64,000 bases of DNA from Streptomyces antimycoticus (GTDB lineage Bacteria; Actinomycetota; Actinomycetes; Streptomycetales; Streptomycetaceae): contig NZ_BJHV01000001.1 of the NCBI RefSeq assembly GCF_005405925.1, positions 5,952,001 to 6,016,000 of the forward strand, given 5' to 3'. Under the pieces are notes generated by a model that saw nothing but the letters and a program-made list of their open reading frames with translations, was not told where the DNA came from and did no database searches. Within the stretch, counting starts at the first letter, position 1, and each line of letters begins with the position of its first letter. The translations under genes and the position numbers were made by a program. This document shows positions 1-9,348 of the stretch, in pieces.

Positions 1-382
1 CAGCGCCGCGGCGGTCACCGGCGGGACGATGGTGGTGCTGCTGATCGGGGTCGCGCTCGCCTGGGCGCAGTACGGACGCCGGCCGGTGCCGCGCACCGCC
101 CCCCGCGGCTCCCTGCTCACCCGCGCCGCCCGGCGCGATCTGCTGCAGGACGACTTCAACCATGTCGCGCTCGTCAAACCCGGCCAGTACCTGACCCGCG
201 GGCTGGTCTATGTCGACCACAAGCTGGTCGACGGGGTGGTCAACGGCACCGCGGCCGGAGTCGGCGGACTCTCCGGCCGGCTGCGGAAGCTGCAGAACGG
301 CTACGCCCGTACATACGCGGTCTCGATGTTCGGCGGTACGGCGGTGCTCATCGCCGCGACCCTGCTGATGAGGGCGGTCTGA
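1..382 (+). CDS. nuoL: NADH-quinone oxidoreductase subunit L, C-terminal end (partial)
   Basis: This is the 3' end of nuoL, read from base 2; the start lies upstream of the window. NuoL is the distal antiporter-like membrane subunit of complex I and pumps protons. About 126 residues are visible: a soluble stretch, then a C-terminal membrane helix ending in [16 protein letters not shown], a typical NuoL ending. The stop is 3 bases before the nuoM start, so the genes are one transcriptional unit. The identification rests on the tail sequence plus the following nuoM and nuoN. Confidence 0.93.
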   Translation, partial: SAAAVTGGTMVVLLIGVALAWAQYGRRPVPRTAPRGSLLTRAARRDLLQDDFNHVALVKPGQYLTRGLVYVDHKLVDGVVNGTAAGVGGLSGRLRKLQNGYARTYAVSMFGGTAVLIAATLLMRAV

Positions 383-385
383 GTC

Positions 386-2050
386 ATGTCATTTCCCCTG
401 CTGACGGCCACGGCCGTGGTGCCCGCGCTCGGCGCGGTCGTCACCGCCGCCGTGCCCGCCGCCCAGCGCGCCGCCGCCAAGTGGGTGGCGCTGGGCTTCT
501 CCCTGCTCACGCTCGCCCTCGCCGCGGTCGTGCTGGTCCGCTTCGACCCCGGCGGCGCCCGCTTCCAGCTCACCGAATCCCACGCCTGGATCAAGGACTT
601 CGGCGTCCGCTACGAACTGGGCGTGGACGGGATCGCGGTCGCGCTGATCGCGCTCACCGCGGTGCTCATCCCCTTCATCATCCTGGCGGGCTGGCATGAC
701 GCCGATCCGTTGGAAGGCGCCCGGCCCAACAGCCGCTGGCGGCCGACCCAGGGCTTCTTCGCGCTGATCCTGATGGTCGAGGCGATGGTGGTGATCTCCT
801 TCGAGGCCACCGACGTCTTCCTCTTCTACATCTTCTTCGAGGCCATGCTGATCCCGATGTACTTCCTCATCGGGGGCTTCGGGGACCGGGCCGGGGGCCG
901 CTCCGAGGAGGAGACGGCCACTCAGCGCTCCTACGCCGCGGTGAAGTTCCTGCTCTACAACCTGGCGGGCGGGCTGATCATGCTGGCCGCGGTGGTCGGT
1001 CTGTACGCGGTCACCGCCGATCAGCTCGGCACCGGCACCTTCTCGCTGCAGGAGATCGTCCAGGCGCGGGCGGGCGGCCATCTGGACATGGCGTCCAGCA
1101 CCGAGCGGCTGCTGTTCCTCGGCTTCTTCTTCGCCTTCGCGGTGAAGGCGCCGCTGTGGCCGCTGCACACCTGGCTGCCCAACGCGATGGGGGAGTCCAC
1201 CGCCCCGGTCGCCGTGCTGATCACCGCGGTCGTCGACAAGGTCGGCACCTTCGCGATGCTCCGCTTCTGCCTCCAGCTCTTCCCGGAGGCCAGCAAGTGG
1301 GCCACCCCGGCGATCATGATCCTGGCGCTCATCAGCATCATCTACGGGGCGCTGCTGGCGATCGGCCAGCGGGACATCAAGCGGCTGATCGCCTATGCCT
1401 CGATCTCCCACTTCGGCTTCATCATCCTGGGCATCTTCGCGATGACCACCCAGGGCCAGGGCGGCGCCACGCTCTACATGGTCAACCACGGCGTCTCCAC
1501 GGCCGCGCTGATGCTGGTGGCCGGGTTCCTGATCACCCGGCGCGGTTCGCGGCTCATCGAGGACTACGGCGGTGTGCAGAAGGTCGCCCCGGTGCTCGCC
1601 GGCACCTTCCTGATCGGTGGGCTCGCCACCCTCTCGCTGCCCGGACTCGCGCCGTTCATCAGCGAATTCCTGGTCCTGGTCGGCACGTTCAGCCGCTACC
1701 CGGTGTTCGGCGTGATCGCGACCGTCGGAATAGTGCTGGCGGCGCTGTACGTCCTGATCCTCTACCAACGCACCATGACCGGTCCGGTGAAGGCCGAGGT
1801 GCGCTCCATGCCCGATCTGCGGGTGCGTGAGCTGGTCGTCGTGGCCCCGCTCATCGCGCTGCTGATCTTCCTCGGCGTCTACCCGAAGCCGCTGGCCGAC
1901 ATCGTCAACCCGGCGGTCGACCACACGATGTCCGTGGTGGACAAGAAGGATCCCAGGCCCGATCACCCCGTCACCGACGCGGGCTGGTTCAACTACGGCC
2001 CGAAGTCCGAGGGTGCTTCCCACGACGGTGCTTCCGGAGGTGCCAAGTGA
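386..2050 (+). CDS. nuoM: NADH-quinone oxidoreductase subunit M
   Basis: NuoM is one of three antiporter-like proton-pumping subunits in the membrane arm of complex I. The 554 residues are hydrophobic throughout. The key charged residues are present: the helix-5 glutamate in FYIFFEAMLIPMYFLIGG and the lysine in AVKAPLWPLHTWLPNAM, with a second lysine in GQRDIKRLIAYASISH. The ATG at 386 follows the nuoL stop by 3 bases. The stop overlaps the next gene's GTG start (GTGA), indicating translational coupling. This copy belongs to the main 14-gene nuo operon and is intact, unlike the second nuoM at 35.4 kb. Confidence 0.97.
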   Translation: MSFPLLTATAVVPALGAVVTAAVPAAQRAAAKWVALGFSLLTLALAAVVLVRFDPGGARFQLTESHAWIKDFGVRYELGVDGIAVALIALTAVLIPFIILAGWHDADPLEGARPNSRWRPTQGFFALILMVEAMVVISFEATDVFLFYIFFEAMLIPMYFLIGGFGDRAGGRSEEETATQRSYAAVKFLLYNLAGGLIMLAAVVGLYAVTADQLGTGTFSLQEIVQARAGGHLDMASSTERLLFLGFFFAFAVKAPLWPLHTWLPNAMGESTAPVAVLITAVVDKVGTFAMLRFCLQLFPEASKWATPAIMILALISIIYGALLAIGQRDIKRLIAYASISHFGFIILGIFAMTTQGQGGATLYMVNHGVSTAALMLVAGFLITRRGSRLIEDYGGVQKVAPVLAGTFLIGGLATLSLPGLAPFISEFLVLVGTFSRYPVFGVIATVGIVLAALYVLILYQRTMTGPVKAEVRSMPDLRVRELVVVAPLIALLIFLGVYPKPLADIVNPAVDHTMSVVDKKDPRPDHPVTDAGWFNYGPKSEGASHDGASGGAK

Positions 2051-3699
2051 CCCACGCGGCCACTGTCCACAGCCTGTGGACAACAGCGGCGGCGGCGCCC
2101 GACAAGATCCCGTCGCCCGATATCGAGTACGGCCAGCTGTCGCCCACGCTGATCGTGCTCGGCGCCGCGATCGTCGGCGTCCTGATCGAGGCGCTGTTGC
2201 CGCGCCGCCAGCGGTATGTCGCGCAGGTGTTCGTCTCCGTGGTCGCCCTGGCCGCGGCCTTCGCCGCCGTCATCGGCCTCGCCGCCGGGGACTACGGCAC
2301 CAGTAAGGCCCACGTCGCGGCCATGGGCGCGATCGCGGTCGACGGACCGGCGCTCTTCCTCCAGGGGACCATTCTCCTGGTGGCGCTGGTGGCGGTGTTC
2401 ACCTTCGCCGAGCGGCGGCTGGACCCGCTGGTGCACGGCAACCGCGTCGACTCCTTCGCGGCGCAGGCCGCCGCCGTGCCCGGCGGCGACGCGGAGAAGG
2501 CCGCCGTCAAGGCGGGCTTCACCACCACCGAGGTCTTTCCGCTGGTCCTCTTCGCGGTCGGCGGCATGCTGGTCTTCCCGTCCGCCAACGATCTGCTGAC
2601 GCTCTTCGTGGCGCTGGAGGTCTTCTCCCTGCCGCTGTACGTGCTGTGCGCGCTCGCCCGGCGCCATCGCGCGCTGTCGCAGGAAGCCGCCGTCAAGTAC
2701 TTCCTGCTGGGCGCCTTCTCCTCGGCGTTCCTGCTCTTCGGCATCGCCCTGCTGTACGGCTACGCGGGCACGGTCACCTACTCCGGGATCGCCGACGTCG
2801 TCGACGGCCAGGTCAGGAACGTCTCCCCGGCGCTCGCCGGGACCATGGGCAATGACGCCCTGCTGCTGATCGGCGGGGCGATGGTGCTGATGGGGCTGCT
2901 GTTCAAGATCGGCGCCGTGCCGTTCCACATGTGGACGCCCGACGTCTACCAGGGCGCCCCCACTCCCGTCACCGGCTTCATGGCGGCGGCCACCAAGGTC
3001 GCGGCCTTCGGCGCGCTGCTGCGGCTGCTGTATGTCGTACTGCCGGGGCTGCGCTGGGACTGGCGGCCGGTGATGTGGGGCGTCGCCATCGTCACCATGC
3101 TGGGCGGTGCGATCGTGGCCGTCACCCAGACCGATGTGAAGCGGCTGCTCGCGTACTCGTCGATCGCCCACGCCGGGTTCATCCTGGCCGGTGTCATCGC
3201 CACCACGCCCGACGGCGTCTCCTCCGTCCTCTTCTACCTCGCCGCCTACTCCTTCGTGACCCTCGGCGCCTTCGCGGTGGTCACGCTGGTGCGGGACGCG
3301 GGCGGCGAGGCCACCCACCTGTCCAAGTGGGCCGGGCTCGGCCGCCGTTCGCCCCTGGTGGCCGCCGTCTTCGCGGTCTTCCTGCTGGCCTTCGCCGGTA
3401 TCCCGCTGACCAGCGGCTTCGCCGGGAAGTTCGCGGTCTTCAAGGCGGCGGCCGACGGCGGGGCGGGCGCGCTGGTCGTGATCGGTGTGATCTCCTCGGC
3501 GATCGCCGCGTTCTTCTACATCCGGGTGATCGTGCTGATGTTCTTCAGCGAGCCGCGCACGGACGGCCCGTCCGTGGCCGTGCCGTCCCCGCTGACCTCG
3601 TCGGCCATCGCGATCGGCGTGGCGGTCACGCTCGTCCTGGGCGTCGCCCCGCAGTACTTCCTGGACCTGGCGAGCCAGGCGGGGGTCTTCGTCCGCTAG
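2047..3699 (+). CDS. nuoN: NADH-quinone oxidoreductase subunit N
   Basis: NuoN is the antiporter-like subunit nearest the quinone module and the last gene of the main nuo operon. The protein has 550 residues with about 14 membrane segments. The conserved glutamate is in TLFVALEVFSLPLYVL and the lysine in LFKIGAVPFHMWTPDVYQG; QTDVKRLLAYSSIAHAGF is the typical helix-8 region. It starts at GTG 2047, overlapping the nuoM stop. No clear terminator follows directly; the next 130 bases lead into an intergenic repeat block. Confidence 0.97.
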   Translation: MTHAATVHSLWTTAAAAPDKIPSPDIEYGQLSPTLIVLGAAIVGVLIEALLPRRQRYVAQVFVSVVALAAAFAAVIGLAAGDYGTSKAHVAAMGAIAVDGPALFLQGTILLVALVAVFTFAERRLDPLVHGNRVDSFAAQAAAVPGGDAEKAAVKAGFTTTEVFPLVLFAVGGMLVFPSANDLLTLFVALEVFSLPLYVLCALARRHRALSQEAAVKYFLLGAFSSAFLLFGIALLYGYAGTVTYSGIADVVDGQVRNVSPALAGTMGNDALLLIGGAMVLMGLLFKIGAVPFHMWTPDVYQGAPTPVTGFMAAATKVAAFGALLRLLYVVLPGLRWDWRPVMWGVAIVTMLGGAIVAVTQTDVKRLLAYSSIAHAGFILAGVIATTPDGVSSVLFYLAAYSFVTLGAFAVVTLVRDAGGEATHLSKWAGLGRRSPLVAAVFAVFLLAFAGIPLTSGFAGKFAVFKAAADGGAGALVVIGVISSAIAAFFYIRVIVLMFFSEPRTDGPSVAVPSPLTSSAIAIGVAVTLVLGVAPQYFLDLASQAGVFVR

Positions 3700-3770
3700 C
3701 CCACCTCTACCCCGACCCCCCGGCCGGGCACGGACACCACGACGGTGCCCGCGCCCGGCCGGAGCGTTTC

Positions 3771-3908
3771 CAGCGCCTCCGGTGTTTGCGGAGCGGGGTC
3801 CAGGGCGGGGCAATTTCAGCCCCTCCGGCGATTGCGGAGCGGAGTCCGGGGCGGAGCCCCGGCCGGGGCTGGGGCGCAGCCCCTGATGCGGGAAAGGGGC
3901 GGAGTGGG
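3771..3908. repeat. Streptomyces-type GC-rich intergenic repeat element, one unit tandemly doubled
   Basis: Two 31-bp direct copies at 3771-3801 and 3817-3847 differ at four bases and share CTCCGG and TTGCGGAGCGG. They are followed to 3908 by a stretch with GCGCAGCCCCTG and GGGAAAGGGGCGG. From memory, this composition matches an element scattered between genes in many Streptomyces genomes. It abuts the 3' side of the GntR-like remnant and probably replaced part of it. Its function is unknown; it could form hairpins that end transcription from either side. Confidence 0.7.
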
Positions 3909-3909
3909 G

Positions 3910-4191
3910 AAGGCTCGGGTACTTCTCCGCGACGACGACCGTGCCCACCCCGGGCTGCCGCTCCACCAGGAGCTCGGCGCGCAGCAGGTCGAGCGCCTGG
4001 CGCACGGTGTTGCGGGAGGCGCCGTAGCCCTGGCCGAGCGCGTCCTCCAGGGGGAGTACGCCTCCGGGGAAGCCGCCGGTGAGGACTTGGTGGCGGAGCA
4101 GATCGGCGAGTTGCCGTGCCCGGTCGGCGCGCAGCCGGCGGCGCGCGGCGGCGACCGGCGGGGCGTGCTCGCGGGGGCGTTCGGCTGGCAT
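3910..4191 (-). pseudogene. GntR-type winged-helix regulator, truncated
   Basis: Read on the minus strand from ATG 4191, about 90 residues form a GntR-like winged helix: ARQLADLLRHQVLTG, GYGASRNTVRQALDLLR and ERQPGVGTVVVAEKYP. Full-length relatives continue after KYP with a ligand-binding UTRA domain. Here the frame instead runs straight into the GC-rich repeat and has no stop until 1993, far inside antisense nuoN. Close to nuoN, in another frame, is a short tail LRPGAGTVVVSVPGRG ending in a stop at 3696-3698, which may be a leftover C-terminus. I read this as a DNA-binding domain whose gene was broken by deletion or repeat expansion. A working short protein cannot be excluded. Confidence 0.55.
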
Positions 4192-4415
4192 CGGCCGGCT
4201 CCGGGGTTTGCTGGTCGGCGGGTCGTACGGGGACCATGCCGACGGGGCCGGGCCGATGGTGTTGCCGAAGTGTTGCGCCGCCTGGCGCCGGCCTTCGTAC
4301 CGCCGCTGCCTGCGGTTTCGCCGTCGCGGCGGCAAGATCTGCCACTGCGCGCGGCGGGCCCCCGGCGCGGTGGTGCGCCGGGGCCCGGGGCGCCGGACGG
4401 GGCCGGCGCGGTGGT

Positions 4416-4924
4416 TCAGCCGGTCGGGAGGTCGGTCGGGATGCCGCTCGGCAGATCGGTCGGGAGGCCGGAGGGGAGGGACGTCGGCAGGCCCGAGGGA
4501 AGGTCGCTGGGCGAGGTCGCCTTGACGAAGGTGTCGTTCTTGGCGAGCGCGTCCCAGTCGACCGTGAGGGTCTTGCCGTCCGCGCCCAGCGTGACCTTGC
4601 CCGCGCTGCGCTCGGTGTTGCCGTCGGCGCACTTGAGCATGAGCATCTTCCCGCCCATGTCGGCGTATTCGCCGTTGCAGATGTGCTTGCCGGCCATCAG
4701 GACGGCCTGCTTGCCGCTGATGGACAGGATGACGGCCTCGTCGCCGGACTTCGCCACATAGGTGCCGGAGACCTTCGCGTCCGCGCCCCCTCCGCCGGGG
4801 CGCTCGACGCGGAGGAGGGGCCGTTGGAGGTGTCCTTCTTGTCGTCGTCTCCGTCACTGCCACATGCGGTCAGTAGCAGGGCGGCCGCCGCCACCGTGCC
4901 GGCGATGCCCACTGCCTTGTTCAC
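4416..4924 (-). CDS. Small secreted lipoprotein with C-terminal LPSG/LPT repeats (apparent frameshift)
   Basis: Starts at ATG 4924 with a lipoprotein signal peptide: positively charged start, alanine/leucine core, lipobox LLTAC, then an acidic linker. The frame is lost in the G run read on the minus strand at 4786-4790. With one extra G it joins the downstream frame (DAKVSGTYVAKSGDEAVILS) and gives about 169 residues. The second part holds three cysteines and a compact domain, then a tail of alternating DLPSG and LPT motifs. I do not recognise a named family. The single-base loss in a homopolymer looks like a sequencing error, one of nine in the window. Confidence 0.7.
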
Positions 4925-4975
4925 GTGTCTCTCCTCGATCGTCAGGGCGGGAGCACGACAAATTAGCAGCCCGGG

Positions 4976-6229
4976 TCAGGGCGTGGCCGGGACGACCTGG
5001 CCGGTCACCTCGCCCAGCCCGATACGGACCCCCTGCGGGCCCGGCGCCCAGGCCGTGATGGTCACTTCGTCACCGTCCTCCAGGAACGTCCGGGTGGAGT
5101 CGGGGAGCCGCAGGGACCGGCGGCCTCCCCAGGTGAGTTCGAGGAGACAGCCGAGCTCGTCCGGGCGGGGACCGCTGACCGTGCCGGAGGCGAAGACGTC
5201 GCCGGTGCGCAGCGAGGCGCCGTTGACCGTCAGATGCGCGAGCTGCTGGGCCGCGGTCCAGTACATGGCGGAGAAGGGCGGGCGGGAGACCGTGTGGCCG
5301 TTGAGGGCGACCTCGAGACGCAGATCGAGCCCGCCGGGCTCGGCGGCGCTGTCGTCCAGGTAGGGGAGGAGCGGGACGTCGCGGGCGGGCGGGCTGGTGC
5401 GGGCCGCGGTGAGGGCCTCCAGCGGGGTGACCCACGCGGCGAGGGAGGTGGCGAAGGACTTGCCGAGGAACGGGCCGAGCGGGCGGTACTCCCATGCCTG
5501 GATGTCGCGTGCGGACCAGTCGTTGAGCAGACAGACACCGAAGACGTGGTCGTGGAACCCGGAGAGGCCCACCGGTGTATTCACAGTAGAAGGGGCGCCG
5601 ACGACGAAGGCCACCTCCGCTTCGAAGTCGAGGCGCAGGGAGGGGCCGAAGACCGGAGTGGGGGAGGAAGCGTGTGGTGGTGCGGAGGTATCGGCCGGGG
5701 GCAGGTGCTGGCCCTGCGGGCGGACGATGGGCGTGCCCGAGACGAGGAGGGTGCCGGCCCGGCCGTGGTAGCCGATCGGCATGTGCTTCCAGTTGGGGCT
5801 GAGCGCTTCGCCGTCGGGGCGGAAGATCCTGCCCGTGTTGGTGGCGTGGTGCTCGCTCGCATAGAAGTCGGCGTAGTCGGCCACCTCGAAGGGGAGATGG
5901 AGCGCGACGGTGGGGAGGGGATGCATCAGCGGCTCGATGGTCGACCGGTGCGCGGGGTCGGTGAGCCAGTCGAGCACCTCGGCGCGGACGGCCTGCCAGA
6001 CCGGGCGGCCCGCGGCCATCAGCGGGTTGAGGGTGTCGGCGCCCAGCTGTTCGGCGTGCGGAGAGGCGGCGGCGGCCGCGGCGGCGCCGGCGTCCAGCAC
6101 ATGGTTTCCGTAGCGCACCCCGATTTTCCGCAGATGAGGAGCGTGCGGCGTGGTGAAGACGCCATAGGGGAGGTTGTGCGGGCCGAAGGGGTCGCCTTCG
6201 GGCAGGTCCAGCGGGGATCGCTGCGGCAT
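4976..6229 (-). CDS. fahA: Fumarylacetoacetase
   Basis: Catalyses the last step of tyrosine and homogentisate breakdown, cleaving 4-fumarylacetoacetate to fumarate and acetoacetate. The 417 residues match the family length (about 420). Expected metal and catalytic positions are visible: D121 and H128 in DFYASEHH, E203 and E205 in DFEAEVAF, D237 in LLNDWSARD and K257 in GPFLGKSFA, each aligning with the mouse enzyme residues. The ATG at 6229 is preceded by GAAGGCGAGG on the minus strand. It is transcribed divergently from the ATP-grasp gene, with a 222-bp gap containing an AT-richer stretch near 6300-6360 that probably holds its promoter. No other tyrosine-degradation gene is in the window. 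Confidence 0.95.
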   Translation of the reverse strand: MPQRSPLDLPEGDPFGPHNLPYGVFTTPHAPHLRKIGVRYGNHVLDAGAAAAAAASPHAEQLGADTLNPLMAAGRPVWQAVRAEVLDWLTDPAHRSTIEPLMHPLPTVALHLPFEVADYADFYASEHHATNTGRIFRPDGEALSPNWKHMPIGYHGRAGTLLVSGTPIVRPQGQHLPPADTSAPPHASSPTPVFGPSLRLDFEAEVAFVVGAPSTVNTPVGLSGFHDHVFGVCLLNDWSARDIQAWEYRPLGPFLGKSFATSLAAWVTPLEALTAARTSPPARDVPLLPYLDDSAAEPGGLDLRLEVALNGHTVSRPPFSAMYWTAAQQLAHLTVNGASLRTGDVFASGTVSGPRPDELGCLLELTWGGRRSLRLPDSTRTFLEDGDEVTITAWAPGPQGVRIGLGEVTGQVVPATP

Positions 6230-6451
6230 CGGGGCTGCCTCGCCTTCTCCTGGTCACTGCTGGGGGTGCAGCACACCCTAAGGCGAGGGGAGTGCGGGGA
6301 GAAAAGAAAGGTGGCACCGTGTCGGCTACCCCCTAAAGAGATGGCAATGTCCGGAAAATCCTTGCTGGAGGCGGCGATTCCGAAGTAGCGTCCTTGCTCG
6401 GGGTCACGCACAGTGGGGGGGCCACTGCGCTGCGGTGACCAAGGGGGGCTC

Positions 6452-7690
6452 GTGGCGAGCAGTGCCGTGCCATTCGCGGTGGACCGTTCCGTACCCGCTC
6501 TGGTCGTGAAGATCGGCCACTATCCGCTGCATCACGGTGGCGTCGGGGCCATCCGTTCCCTGGGGCGTCTCGGGGTCCCCATGTACGCGGTCACCGAGGA
6601 CCGTTGGACCCCGGCGGCGCTCTCGCGCTATCTGGCGAGGGCCTTCATCTGGCCGACCACCGGCAGCGAGCGGCCGGAGCGGCTGGTGGAGGGGCTGCTG
6701 CGGATAGGGCGGGCGATCGGCCGGCCGACGGTCCTGCTGCCGACGGACGAAGAGGCGGCGGTGCTGATCGCCGAGCACGCGGATCGGCTCGCCGGGGAGG
6801 GCGGCTTCCTCTTCCCGCGCGCCGAGCCGGAGTTGCCCAGGCGGCTGGCGAGCAAGCAGGGGCTGCACGAGCTGTGCGTCAAGCACAGGGTGCCCACGCC
6901 CGAGGGCGTCTTCCCCGACACCTATGCCGACGTCAAGGCCTTCGCGGCGAGCGCGCGGTTCCCGGTGGTCGCCAAGAACCGGGAGGCGTTCGAACGGCGG
7001 AAGAAGCCCGCGGTGGGCGGCACCACCCGGATCGAGGGCCCAAGGGAGCTGATGGAGCTGGCGCGGCGGTGGGGACCGCGGCCCGGGGTGGTGCTGCAGG
7101 AGTATCTGCCGCGCGAGGAGGCCGAGGACTGGATCGTGCATGGGTACTTCGACGCGGGGAGCACACCGCTGGCGATGTTCACCGGGGTCAAGGTGCGGTC
7201 CTGGCCGCCGCACGCGGGGATGACGGCCTGCGCCTATGTGGTGGATAACGAGGAGCTGGCGCGGATGGCGGCTCAGTTCGTCCAGCGGATCGGCTTCAGC
7301 GGCATCGTCGATCTGGACTGGCGCTTCGACCGGCGCGACGGGCGGTACAAGCTGCTGGACTTCAATCCGCGGATGGGCGCCCAGTTCCGGCTCTTCGAGA
7401 GCGCGATGGGGATCGATGTCGTCCGGGCCCAGCATCTCGATCTGACGGGGCGCGCGGTCCCGGGGGCCGGGCAGCGGCCGGACCGCCGGTTCACGGTCGA
7501 GAACATCGACCTGCCCGCGCTGCTCGCCTATCGCCGCAGTGGATACACCACCCCGCACGCCCCGGCGAGGGCGAGCGGGACCGAGCTCGCCTGGGCCGCG
7601 CGGGACGACATGAAGCCGTTCTTCACCATGCTGGCCCGCTCGCTGCGGCCCGGCGCGGCCCAGCTCTACCGGCTGTGGCGCGCCAAGTGA
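6452..7690 (+). CDS. ATP-grasp ligase of unknown substrate
   Basis: ATP-grasp enzymes join a carboxylate to an amine or thiol through an acylphosphate. About 412 residues: an N-terminal Rossmann-like part (VVKIGHYPLHHGGVGAIRSL), a central ATP-grasp fold with FPVVAKNREAFER and VVLQEYLPREEAEDWIVHGY, and metal ligands in IVDLDWRFDRRDGRYKLLDFNPRMGAQF. GTG 6452 was chosen because AAGGGGGGC precedes it; an upstream GTG at 6413 in the same frame lacks a good site. The flavoprotein gene begins 23 bases after the stop, so the two probably act in one pathway. It resembles the family annotated carboxylate-amine ligase; the substrate cannot be read from the sequence. Confidence 0.82.
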   Translation: MASSAVPFAVDRSVPALVVKIGHYPLHHGGVGAIRSLGRLGVPMYAVTEDRWTPAALSRYLARAFIWPTTGSERPERLVEGLLRIGRAIGRPTVLLPTDEEAAVLIAEHADRLAGEGGFLFPRAEPELPRRLASKQGLHELCVKHRVPTPEGVFPDTYADVKAFAASARFPVVAKNREAFERRKKPAVGGTTRIEGPRELMELARRWGPRPGVVLQEYLPREEAEDWIVHGYFDAGSTPLAMFTGVKVRSWPPHAGMTACAYVVDNEELARMAAQFVQRIGFSGIVDLDWRFDRRDGRYKLLDFNPRMGAQFRLFESAMGIDVVRAQHLDLTGRAVPGAGQRPDRRFTVENIDLPALLAYRRSGYTTPHAPARASGTELAWAARDDMKPFFTMLARSLRPGAAQLYRLWRAK

Positions 7691-7713
7691 ACGCTGAACA
7701 CCTTGGGGGATTC

Positions 7714-8911
7714 ATGAACGATCCGGTAGTGGTCATCGGGGCCGGTCCGTACGGTCTGTCGACCGCCGCTCATCTGCGCGCCCGCGGGCTGCCGGTCCGT
7801 GTCTTCGGGGATCCGATGGTGAGCTGGCGCGAGCGGATGCCCGCGGGCATGCTGCTCAAGTCCACACCGGTCGCCTCGAACATCGACGCACCGCAGCCCG
7901 GGCACACCCTGCTGGACTTCTGCCATGCGATGGGCGGCCCGCGCTATGAGTCGGACTGGGACCTGATCCCCGTCGAGACCTTCTCCGCCTATGGACTGTG
8001 GTTCCAGGAGCGGCTGGTGCCGGAGCTGGAGCGGGTGCGGGTGGTCTCGGTCGACCGGCGGGGCGGCCGGTTCGAGCTGAAGCTGGACTCGGGGAGCAGG
8101 TCACGGCGCGCGCCGTCGTCGTCGCCAGCGGCCTCAGCGGGCTCGCCCACTCCCCCGTGAGCTGGCCGCCGCCGTACCGGACGGGCCCGCTCCCGGCGGC
8201 CCCGTCTCGCACAGTTCGCAACACCGTGACCTCGGGCGCTTCCAGGGGCGTGAGGTGGTGGTCGTCGGGGCCGGGCAGTCGGCGCTGGAGAGCGCGGTGC
8301 TGCTGGCCGAGGCGGGCGCCGCCGTGCGGGTGGTGGCCCGCGGGCCGCGCGCGGTCGCCTTCGGCGCCCCGCCGGACCACCAGCCCAGGCTGCGGCCCGA
8401 GTCGCCGTTCGGCCGCGCCTGGTCGCTGTACGCGCTGTCGCACCACGCCGTGGGCTTCCGGCGGCTGCCCGCACCGGCCCGGGAGTATCTGGTCCGCAGG
8501 GTGCTGGGGCCCAAGGGCGCCTGGTGGCTGAGGGATCGGTTCGCCGGGCGGGTGCGGGTCACCCAGGGGCGGCAGATCAGCCGGGTCACGGTGCGGGCCG
8601 ACGGCCGGCCGGTGGTCAGCCTGCGCGGGGGCGGCCGGGTCGGTGAGCTGGCCGCCGACCATGTGATGGCCGCGACGGGCTACCGGATGAGCGTCGCCGC
8701 GCTGGACTTCCTCGGGCCCGGGCTCCGCTCCGAGTTGGTCACCGGCGCCGGGGGACCCTGGCTCGATGCCGGATACGGCTCCGCGGTCCCCGGGCTGTAC
8801 TTCACGGGGCTGCCCGCGGCGGCGAGTTTCGGCCCGGTGATGCGGTTCGTCTGCGGCACGGAGTACGCGTCGCCACGGCTGGCGAAGGCGGTGGCCGCCG
8901 CGCACGGATGA
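7714..8911 (+). CDS. FAD-dependent NAD(P)-binding oxidoreductase (two apparent frameshifts)
   Basis: ATG 7714, preceded by GGGGG, opens with VVVIGAGPYGLSTAAHL, an FAD-binding Rossmann motif. A second dinucleotide motif, VVVVGAGQSALESAVLL, lies near residue 180, giving the two-Rossmann layout of single-component flavin monooxygenases. The C-terminal part contains MAATGYRMSVAALDFLG. Two single-base losses break the frame: in GGGG at 8091-8094 (restoring G gives SGEQVTARAVVVASG) and in CCCCC at 8152-8156 (restoring C gives AHSPRELAAAV). Repaired, the protein has 399 residues, normal for the family. It follows the ATP-grasp gene by 23 bases. Both breaks look like homopolymer errors rather than decay. 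Confidence 0.8.
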
Positions 8912-9348
8912 GCGGCCGCCGAGCCCGCGGCCATCGGCCCGCCCCGGCCGATGGCTTGCCCTGGGGGATGGCCCGCCCTGGCGGATGGCTTGCCCTGGTC
9001 TCTGGCCCGACCCGGCCCCTGGCCCGACCCGGCCGTTGGCCTTCCCCGGCCGACGCCCGTCCCCGGTGCGGCCCGTGCCCGTGCCCGGGCCCGTTGACCG
9101 GTCAGCGGGCCGGGCCGGTTGACCCGTCAGCGGGCCGGGTTGGCCGACTTGTCGGGGGCCGGAGGATGAATGATCTGCTGCGATCGCGGTACTGCGATGT
9201 GAAGTAACCGGTTCGGGAGAGAACGGTGAGAGGCGCACAAGGCGGGAAGGCGCCCACAGTGATCGATACCCGACCGGATACGCTGCCTGTTGGTGGAGGC
9301 AGCGACACGTCGACATTCGCGTCATTCGTAGGCAGACAGGAGTACCCC
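8912..9348. other. Gene-free stretch with degenerate GC-rich direct repeats
   Basis: No convincing gene lies between the flavoprotein and the polyprenyl synthase. From about 8935 to 9150 the DNA is made of short imperfect direct repeats: GATGGCTTGCCCTGG twice, CTGGCCCGACCCGGCC twice, and GTCAGCGGGCCGGG twice. The stretch 9160-9348 is less repetitive and probably holds the promoter of the downstream gene. The reading frame extends upstream of that gene's chosen start to 9226, but that part lacks conserved sequence. Confidence 0.6.

Noticed and set aside
1993..4863. 956-residue minus-strand open frame spanning antisense nuoN and the GntR remnant
   Set aside because: Only the GntR-like part (about 3910-4191) resembles a protein; the rest is antisense to nuoN.
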